From assembly GCF_041228405.1 (NCBI RefSeq), contig NZ_CP133888.1, positions 248,001 through 312,000 of the forward strand: a stretch of 64,000 nucleotides of DNA. The letters run 5' to 3'. Below, in pieces: positions 58,614-64,000 of the stretch; within the stretch, counting starts at the first letter, position 1, and each line of letters starts with the position of its first letter. This DNA comes from Salinilacustrithrix flava (GTDB lineage: Bacteria; Actinomycetota; Acidimicrobiia; Acidimicrobiales; Salinilacustritrichaceae). The notes beneath the pieces were generated by a model. The model did not search any database. It had not been told where the DNA came from and saw nothing but the letters and a program-made list of their open reading frames with translations. A program made the translations under genes and the position numbers.

Positions 58614-59336
58614 TCAGCCCTCCGCGCCGTAGCCGGATGCCTCGAGCTCTTCGACGATCTCGGGGCCGCCGCTGCGCTCGATCCGGCCGGCGACGAGCAC
58701 GTGCACCACATCGGGAACCAGCTCGCTGAACAGGCGCCGGTAGTGGGTGATGGCCAGCACGCCGAGACCTTCCTCGGTGAGCTGCTCGATGCGTCGGCTC
58801 ACGTCGCGGAGGGCATCGATGTCGAGGCCGGAGTCGATCTCGTCGAGGATCGCGATGCGAGGCCGAACCGTGGCCAGCTGCACCGTCTCGTTCCGCTTCT
58901 TCTCGCCGCCGGACAGGTCGACGTTGAGGGGCCGGTCGAGGAACCGGGCCTCGAAGCCGATGTTGGCGGCTTCGGCGGCGATGGTGCCGGCCACGGCGGC
59001 GGGGTCTCGCCCGGCCGCGACGGCGGACTCGACCAGCATCTCCTCCAGGCGGACGCCGGGGACCTCGACCGGGTACTGCATCGCGAGGAACAGGCCGGCC
59101 TTGGCCCGCTCCCAGGCGGGCATGGCGAGCAGGTCGACGCCGTCGAGCGTGGCGGTGCCGCCGGTGACCGTGAAGCTGGGGTGGCCGGCGAGCACGCCGG
59201 ACAGGGTGGACTTGCCGGCGCCGTTCGGGCCCATGACGGCGTGCACCTCGCCCGAGGAGACGGTGAGGTCGACGCCGTTCAGGATCTGCTTGCCCGCCAC
59301 GTCGGCGGTCAGGCCCTTGATCTCGAGGGTGCTCAT
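58614..59336 (-). CDS. sufC: Fe-S cluster assembly ATPase SufC, copy 2
   Basis: 240 residues from the ATG at 59334-59336. Walker A 'MGPNGAGKSTLSGVLAG', signature 'DLSGGEKKRNETVQL', Walker B 'IAILDEIDSGLDIDALRD' and 'LAITHYRRLFSEL' are intact. It is more typical in length than copy 1. Its start overlaps the Rieske gene by 4 bp. It is the last gene of the sufD-Rieske-sufC operon. Confidence 0.95.
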   Translation of the reverse strand: MSTLEIKGLTADVAGKQILNGVDLTVSSGEVHAVMGPNGAGKSTLSGVLAGHPSFTVTGGTATLDGVDLLAMPAWERAKAGLFLAMQYPVEVPGVRLEEMLVESAVAAGRDPAAVAGTIAAEAANIGFEARFLDRPLNVDLSGGEKKRNETVQLATVRPRIAILDEIDSGLDIDALRDVSRRIEQLTEEGLGVLAITHYRRLFSELVPDVVHVLVAGRIERSGGPEIVEELEASGYGAEG

Positions 59337-59647
59337 CGGTCCAGCTCCACGTACACGTCGCCGTCTTTCACGATCACTTCGTAGGTCGGGGTCGGCTTGG
59401 TGGCAGGGAGCACCGTCGGCACGCCGTCGTCGAGGCGGAAGGTGCTGCCGTGCTTCCAGCACTCGATGGTGCCGTCCTCGCAGTCGACCTCACCCTCGGA
59501 CAGGGAGATGTCGGCGTGCGTGCAGCGATCGCCGATGACGTAGACGTCGTCGCCGCAGCGGACGATGGCCAGGCGGTGGCCGTCGATGTCAACCCGGATC
59601 GCACTGTCGGGGCCGACGTCGTCGAGGGAGCAGACGCGGGTGCTCAT
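59333..59647 (-). CDS. Rieske [2Fe-2S] ferredoxin-like protein of the suf operon
   Basis: 104 residues from the ATG at 59645-59647. The Rieske ligands are 'DRCTHADISLSEGEVDC' (C, H) and 'ECWKHGSTF' (C, H). It resembles the non-haem-iron oxygenase ferredoxin subunits that often sit between sufD and sufC in Actinobacteria. It may deliver electrons for cluster assembly. It overlaps both neighbours by 4 bp. Confidence 0.92.
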   Translation of the reverse strand: MSTRVCSLDDVGPDSAIRVDIDGHRLAIVRCGDDVYVIGDRCTHADISLSEGEVDCEDGTIECWKHGSTFRLDDGVPTVLPATKPTPTYEVIVKDGDVYVELDR

Positions 59648-60906
59648 GGCATGGTCCTCTCGAGCTTGGCCTCGAGCGAGGCGCGAACCACGTCCTCGAG
59701 GCTGCCGAGGGCGAGTCCGTCGAGGACCTCGTCGAAGAAGCCTCGGACGATCAGGCGCTCGGCCCGGCCGGTGGGGACGCCGCGGCTCTCCAGGTAGAAG
59801 AGCTGCTCGGCATCGACGGGGCCGACGGTCGAGGCGTGGCTGCACTGCACCTCGTTGTTCTCGATCTCGAGGTTCGGCACCGACTCGGCCCAGGCATCGT
59901 CGGACAGCTTGATGTTGCGGTTGGTCTGGAAGGCCTGGGTCCCGCGGGCGGTGGGGCGGATCTTGATGAGGCCGGTGTAGACCGATGCGCCCTTCTCGCC
60001 CAGCGCCCCCTTGAACAGCAGGTTCGACGTCGTGTCGGGGGCGACGTGGTCCTGGAAGGTGCGGAAGTCGAGCAGCTGGGAGCCGTCGCCGAAGTAGGCG
60101 GCGGTGATCTCTCCGTGGGCGCCGCGCCCGGCGAGCGTGGTGTCGATGCGGGTGCGGGCGTAGTCGCCGCCGAAGGCCGCGGTGCCGGCGTGCAGCGTGC
60201 CGCCCTGGTCGACCGTGGAGGCCAGCCGGCCGATCTGCCAGGCGCCGTCGCCGAGGAGCTGGAGGGTGCGGTGGCGCAGCGTGGCGTCCCGCCCGACCCG
60301 CAGCTCGGTGACCGGGAGGGCCAGGGACTGCACGCCGTCGGGGCCGTGGTGGACCTCGACGACCGAGGCGCTGGACGCCTGGCCGAGCTCGACCACGAGG
60401 CGGGGGAAGGAGGCCACGCCCTCGGGACCGCTCGTGTGGACGACCACGACCTGGCCGGCGTCGGCGCCGGCCGGGACCTCGACGACGATCGGTGCGGCGA
60501 AGGCGTCGTGGAGCGCACCCAGCGCGTCGGTCGTGTCGCCGAGCACCGAGCCGAGGGGTCCATCAGCGGTCAGGTCGTCGCCGGTGGAGATCTGGACCTT
60601 CGAGCCGTCGGCGAGGTCGACGCGGGTGATCTGGCCGGCCACGGTCCACACGACGGCGGACGCGCCGGCGGTGAGCTCGAGCAGCATGTCGGCCCGACCA
60701 TGGTCGGCGCCGTCGGCGTCATCGGCGGTGCTGGGCCGGTAGCGATCGAGGGACAGGTCACCGATGCGGCTGTAGCGCCACACCTCCTCCTCGGCGGACG
60801 GGAGCTCGGCGCCGGCGAAGCGCTCGGCCGCTGCGCGGCGGCGGTCGACCAGCCACTGCGGCCCGGGGAGGGCAGCGGCGGCGTCGGGCGAGAACGTGGA
60901 GGTCAT
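59644..60906 (-). CDS. sufD: Fe-S cluster assembly scaffold SufD
   Basis: 420 residues. The beta-helix core of the SufBD family shows 'TLRHRTLQLLGDGAWQIGRL', 'SQLLDFRTFQDHVAPDTTSN', 'KGASVYTGLIKIRPTARGTQ', and the end 'EVQCSHASTVGPVDAEQLFY' with the conserved Cys-Ser-His. It pairs with SufB and SufC. No sufB is found in the window. The start ATG is followed upstream by a 126-bp gap with a hairpin. Confidence 0.93.
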   Translation of the reverse strand: MTSTFSPDAAAALPGPQWLVDRRRAAAERFAGAELPSAEEEVWRYSRIGDLSLDRYRPSTADDADGADHGRADMLLELTAGASAVVWTVAGQITRVDLADGSKVQISTGDDLTADGPLGSVLGDTTDALGALHDAFAAPIVVEVPAGADAGQVVVVHTSGPEGVASFPRLVVELGQASSASVVEVHHGPDGVQSLALPVTELRVGRDATLRHRTLQLLGDGAWQIGRLASTVDQGGTLHAGTAAFGGDYARTRIDTTLAGRGAHGEITAAYFGDGSQLLDFRTFQDHVAPDTTSNLLFKGALGEKGASVYTGLIKIRPTARGTQAFQTNRNIKLSDDAWAESVPNLEIENNEVQCSHASTVGPVDAEQLFYLESRGVPTGRAERLIVRGFFDEVLDGLALGSLEDVVRASLEAKLERTMP

Positions 60907-60951
60907 CGTGGTCAGGGCGTCCCTCTGGGGAGAACGGGGGCGGGCGCGAAG

Positions 60952-60972
60952 CGGAGGTCGAGACGACCTCCG
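60952..60972 (-). terminator. Hairpin between the Cys-rich gene and sufD
   Basis: CGGAGGTCG and CGACCTCCG form a 9-bp perfect stem with loop AGA, about 60 bp after the stop of the gene at 61033. It probably ends that transcript before the suf promoter. Confidence 0.5.
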
Positions 60973-61032
60973 TACGGGCGAGCCTACCGAGGGAACCCCG
61001 TCGTTCCCCAGCGCCGGACGGGCCGTCCCGGC

Positions 61033-61401
61033 CTAGGAATCCTTCTTGCGCGACCGCTTGAACAGCCGCTTCCAGCGCGGCGACTCGGCCTCGCGGCGCT
61101 CCCGCTCCACGTCGGCCACCATCTCGGCGCCGACCGCGTTCACGATGTCCTCGGCCGCGTCGAGCAGCGCCGCGATGGAGCCGTCGTCCTCGTCGAGCCC
61201 GGGCGGCTCCACCGGGGTCTCCGGGGTCACGAGCGTGCCGTGCTGCCAGTTCACGTCGACCAGGCGCGGGGCGTACTTCGGGCAGTCCTCGGGGCACCGC
61301 CACGGGGCGTGGGGCGCGAGGTCGAGGTCGCACTTCCGCACCGTGTCCCCGTTCGGGTACGTGCGGGATTCGAAGTACTTGCAGTCCTGCCGCATCGGCA
61401 T
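61033..61401 (-). CDS. Small Cys-rich conserved protein
   Basis: 122 residues from the ATG at 61399-61401. The N-terminal 45 residues hold four cysteines ('QDCKYFESRTYPNGDTVRKC' and 'APWRCPEDCPKY') in a CxnC...CxxxC array that could bind zinc or an Fe-S cluster. The rest is acidic, then a basic tail ('RWKRLFKRSRKKDS'). It is found upstream of sufD on the same strand, which fits a role with metal clusters but does not prove it. Confidence 0.7.
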   Translation of the reverse strand: MPMRQDCKYFESRTYPNGDTVRKCDLDLAPHAPWRCPEDCPKYAPRLVDVNWQHGTLVTPETPVEPPGLDEDDGSIAALLDAAEDIVNAVGAEMVADVERERREAESPRWKRLFKRSRKKDS

Positions 61402-61462
61402 GGGATCAGTGTGGCAGCCCCCTCCCCCGCTTCCTCGCGCGCGGATCGGGCAGGATCGGCGC

Positions 61463-63712
61463 ATGGCCCAGGGGATCCGGATCATCCGCGACGTCGACGG
61501 CATCGCCCACGTGCGGGCGTCGTCCGTCCTCGCTGCCTTCGAGGGCCAGGGCTTCGCCGCTGCCGAAGACCGGATCTGGCAGATGGAGCTGGACCGGCGG
61601 CGGGCGCTCGGCACGCTCGCCGAGGTGGTGGGTCCCTCGGCCGTGGCCATCGACTCCTTCCACCGCCGCATGGGCCTCGCCACCCACGCCCGGGCCAGCC
61701 TGGACGCCCTCGACGACGAGACCCGCGCCGTGCTCGACGCCTACGCAACCGGCGTGAACCGCTGGTCGGCCTCGGACCCGACCCTGCCGGCGGAGCTCGA
61801 CGCCCTCGGGGTCGTACCCGAGCCGTGGGAGGCGTGGCACTCGATCGCCCTCTACGAGGTCCGGCACCTGGCGATGGGCACCTACGAGACCAAGCTGTGG
61901 CGGAGCGGGCTCGTCCACCGCCTCGGTGCCGACGCCGTCGCCCGCCTGTGGCCGGCGACCAGCGAGGTGCTCGTCGACCCCAGCGCACCCGATGCGCCCG
62001 TGCCCATCGACGTGGCTGCCGCCCTGCCCGCCGGGGCGGACCTGCTGTCCCGCTTCTCCCTCGCCGGCGTCGGCGGCACGGGCGAGCACGGCTCCAACAA
62101 CCTGGTCATCGGGCCGGTGCTGACCGCGACCGGGCGGCCGATCCTGGCCGGCGACCCGCACCGGGCGATCGACCTGCCCAACGTGTACTGGCAGAACCAC
62201 CTGACCAGCACCGACCCCGCCGATCCCCTCGACGTCATCGGCCTGTCGTTCCCCGGCGTGCCCGGCTTCCCCCACTTCGGCCACAACCCGGACGTGGCCT
62301 GGTGCATCACCCACGGCATGGCCGACGACCAGGACCTGTCCGTCGTCGACCTGCGCCGCGGCCCCGGCGGGGTGGAGCACCGGCGCGACGGCGCCTGGCG
62401 CACCGCCGAGGTCCGCGTCGAGCACGTGGCCGTCGCCGGCGGGGACCCGGTCGAGGTCGAGTGCATCGACACGCCGGCCGGTCCGGTGGTCGCGTCCCAC
62501 GAGCAGGGCGGCAGGTGGAGCGGCATCGCAGTGCGCTGGACCGCGACCTCGGAGGTCGACACGACCGCCGGCGCGCTGCTCCCCATGCTCCGGGCCCGTT
62601 CGGTCGACGACCTCGACCGAGCCTTCGACCCTTGGGTGGTGCCGGTCAACAACGTGCTGATGGCCGATGCCTCCGGGACCATCGGCTACCGGATGCGGGG
62701 CCGCCTCGCCGTGCGGCCTGCGTCGCACGGCTGGACGGTGGTCGACGGCGCCGACCCGGCCACGGGCTGGCAGGGGTACGTGCCCGACGAGGACCTCCCC
62801 CGCTGGCGGGATCCCGACCGGGGGTTCCTGGTCAGCTCCAACAACCGCATCTCGGCCCAGGGCCCCTACGTCTCCCACGACTGGGCCCACCCGACGAGGG
62901 CGCGACGCATCACCGAGCTGCTCGGCGGTCGTGACGGGTGGCGGGTCGACGAGGTCGGCGCGCTGCTCGGCGACACCCACTCGGGCATCGCTGCGCTCCT
63001 GGCCGAGCGTCTCCGCTCCCTGTCGCCCGCCCACCCGATGGAGGTGCGTGCCGTCGCCCTCCTCGACGGCTGGGACCACCACATGGACGCCGACTCGGCC
63101 GCGGCCGCGCTGTGCGGCACCGTGCGTGGCGAGCTCCTCGGCCTGCTCGTCCACGAGCTCGGCCTCGCCGAGGACCGCCTCCCGGGCGTCGCCGGCCCGT
63201 CGCTGCACCAGACCATGCGCTTCGCCAACGCCCGGCTGGCCTGGTGGATCGACGACCCGGAGCTGGTCAGCGACCGCACGCTCACCGCCGCGCTCCGCCT
63301 CGCCGTCCGCAACCTGGAGCTGGCCCAGGGCCCCGACCCGTCCCGGTGGCGCTGGGGTGCCGCCCACCTCACCCGCTGGGCCCACCCCCTGCTGGCCCTG
63401 CGCCCCGACCTGGCCGACCACGTCGTCCTGCCCCCCACGGTGGAGCTCGGTGGCGACAACGAGTGCGTCTGGGCCACATCGACCGCACCCCCGTCGACGG
63501 ACGCGTCCAACGGGCAGGTGGCCCGGTACGTGTTCGATGTCGGGGACTGGGACCGCTCGCGCTGGGTCGTGCCCCACGGCGTCTCCGGCGACAGCCGCTC
63601 CCCCCACCACCTCGATCAGCTCGACGACTGGGCCGGCATGCGCCTCCGGCCCATGCGCTGGTCCGCCGACGTCGTCGACGCCGCCACCGGGTCCGTCACC
63701 GAGCTCCGCTGA
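61463..63712 (+). CDS. Penicillin acylase family protein (Ntn hydrolase)
   Basis: 749 residues from the ATG at 61463. The start 'IRIIRDVDGIAHVRASSVLA' and 'AAEDRIWQMELDRRRALGTL' are the A-chain. The Ntn nucleophile is probably S211 in 'GEHGSNNLVIG', where self-cleavage would free the B-chain. Later blocks are 'PGFPHFGHNPDVAWCITHGM' and 'VSSNNRISAQGPYVSHDWAH'. The family hydrolyses amides such as penicillins or acyl-homoserine lactones. There is no signal peptide, so the protein would be cytosolic, which is unusual for penicillin acylases. Confidence 0.92.
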   Translation: MAQGIRIIRDVDGIAHVRASSVLAAFEGQGFAAAEDRIWQMELDRRRALGTLAEVVGPSAVAIDSFHRRMGLATHARASLDALDDETRAVLDAYATGVNRWSASDPTLPAELDALGVVPEPWEAWHSIALYEVRHLAMGTYETKLWRSGLVHRLGADAVARLWPATSEVLVDPSAPDAPVPIDVAAALPAGADLLSRFSLAGVGGTGEHGSNNLVIGPVLTATGRPILAGDPHRAIDLPNVYWQNHLTSTDPADPLDVIGLSFPGVPGFPHFGHNPDVAWCITHGMADDQDLSVVDLRRGPGGVEHRRDGAWRTAEVRVEHVAVAGGDPVEVECIDTPAGPVVASHEQGGRWSGIAVRWTATSEVDTTAGALLPMLRARSVDDLDRAFDPWVVPVNNVLMADASGTIGYRMRGRLAVRPASHGWTVVDGADPATGWQGYVPDEDLPRWRDPDRGFLVSSNNRISAQGPYVSHDWAHPTRARRITELLGGRDGWRVDEVGALLGDTHSGIAALLAERLRSLSPAHPMEVRAVALLDGWDHHMDADSAAAALCGTVRGELLGLLVHELGLAEDRLPGVAGPSLHQTMRFANARLAWWIDDPELVSDRTLTAALRLAVRNLELAQGPDPSRWRWGAAHLTRWAHPLLALRPDLADHVVLPPTVELGGDNECVWATSTAPPSTDASNGQVARYVFDVGDWDRSRWVVPHGVSGDSRSPHHLDQLDDWAGMRLRPMRWSADVVDAATGSVTELR

Positions 63713-63766
63713 GGCCATCCCCCGAACTGGCAGTCGTGGTGTCACGGGCGGCGGCGCCGCTGACGG

Positions 63767-64000
63767 TCAACCGGGGATCAAGCCGTGGTTCGAGTTCTCG
63801 ATGGTGATGTCCCCGATCACGACCCGCTCCCCGTCCGGCCGCTCGGCGACGAGGCCGGCGGCGGTCAGCGTCGCCGGGCCCCACGCACCGTCGGGGGGCA
63901 GGACGACCTCGATCGACCCCTCCACCACCGGCCACTCCTCCAGTACCTCCGGGGTCGGTTCCCCCGGCTCGAGCACGTCGTCGCACCAGTTGGCGAACAG
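63767..64000 (-). CDS. Hypothetical protein, cut by the right window edge
   Basis: The frame is open to the edge (78 codons seen). It reads 'LFANWCDDVLEPGEPTPEVL', 'EEWPVVEGSIEVVLPPDG', and ends with 'VVIGDITIENSNHGLIPG'. This is a beta-rich protein end with a WCDDVL motif that I recall from actinobacterial hypotheticals; function is unknown. It converges with the penicillin-acylase gene (54-bp gap). The start lies beyond the window. Confidence 0.65.
   Translation of the reverse strand: MFANWCDDVLEPGEPTPEVLEEWPVVEGSIEVVLPPDGAWGPATLTAAGLVAERPDGERVVIGDITIENSNHGLIPG

Noticed and set aside
55955..58711. A 918-codon minus-strand frame over the EAL-GGDEF gene
   Set aside because: Arg/Pro/Ala-rich translation in the wrong frame; the GGDEF motif is in the other frame.

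Overview
High-GC actinobacterial DNA, most like Acidimicrobiia (Ilumatobacter/Iamia relatives). This rests on codon use, many GTG starts, frequent leaderless promoters and the core gene set: E1 pyruvate dehydrogenase of the AceE type, malonyl-CoA decarboxylase, hydantoinase A/B, a split suf locus and an acyl-CoA dehydrogenase. The organism is inferred; no rRNA or tRNA gene is in the window.

Layout. Positions 1-36,240 are an accessory island and 36,497-64,000 look like ordinary chromosome. The island is built around large serine recombinases: a C-terminal piece at the left edge, three co-oriented copies (14,436-19,222), a fourth on the minus strand with an excisionase (22,463-24,135), and two short recombinase fossils (about 13,443-13,560 and 19,268-19,321). 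Four copies of a 19-bp inverted repeat with TGTCTC/GAGAC arms lie in the first 14 kb and may be recombination sites or scars. Carried genes include an OLD-family nuclease, several XRE-type regulators, an HNH nuclease, a phage/plasmid-type primase-helicase, two secreted DUF4214 proteins (one with a GmrSD-type HNH nuclease domain), a DUF4268 nuclease-like protein, a XRE protein with a PUA/EVE-like domain, and a decayed overlapping operon at 27.8-28.7 kb.

The island ends with the most interesting block (29.3-36.2 kb). It holds a Vsr mismatch endonuclease, a NaeI-family restriction enzyme with all catalytic residues in register, its convergent cytosine-5 methyltransferase, and a three-gene operon with 4-nt overlaps encoding a XRE-GHKL ATPase, an unknown protein and a DUF6339-like protein. 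I read this as a composite restriction/defence system in which a MORC/MutL-like ATPase is coupled to a NaeI-type restriction-modification pair.

Core region. The hyuA/hyuB genes overlap each other and an RNase HI-SLOG fusion. hyuB carries two in-frame 72-bp repeat units with an internal palindrome. Then follow aceE, malonyl-CoA decarboxylase, an HhH-GPD protein, a hydrolase that lacks the expected serine nucleophile, a small Cys protein behind a structured leader with a putative leader peptide, an ECF sigma/anti-sigma pair with repeated GATTCGTCG boxes, an acyl-CoA dehydrogenase, a vapBC pair, an MBL hydrolase, a phosphodiester glycosidase and tatA. The suf genes are split into sufC-sufS-sufU (plus) and sufD-Rieske-sufC (minus) around an EAL-GAF-GGDEF protein, with no sufB in the window. 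A penicillin-acylase family protein and a truncated hypothetical gene close the window.
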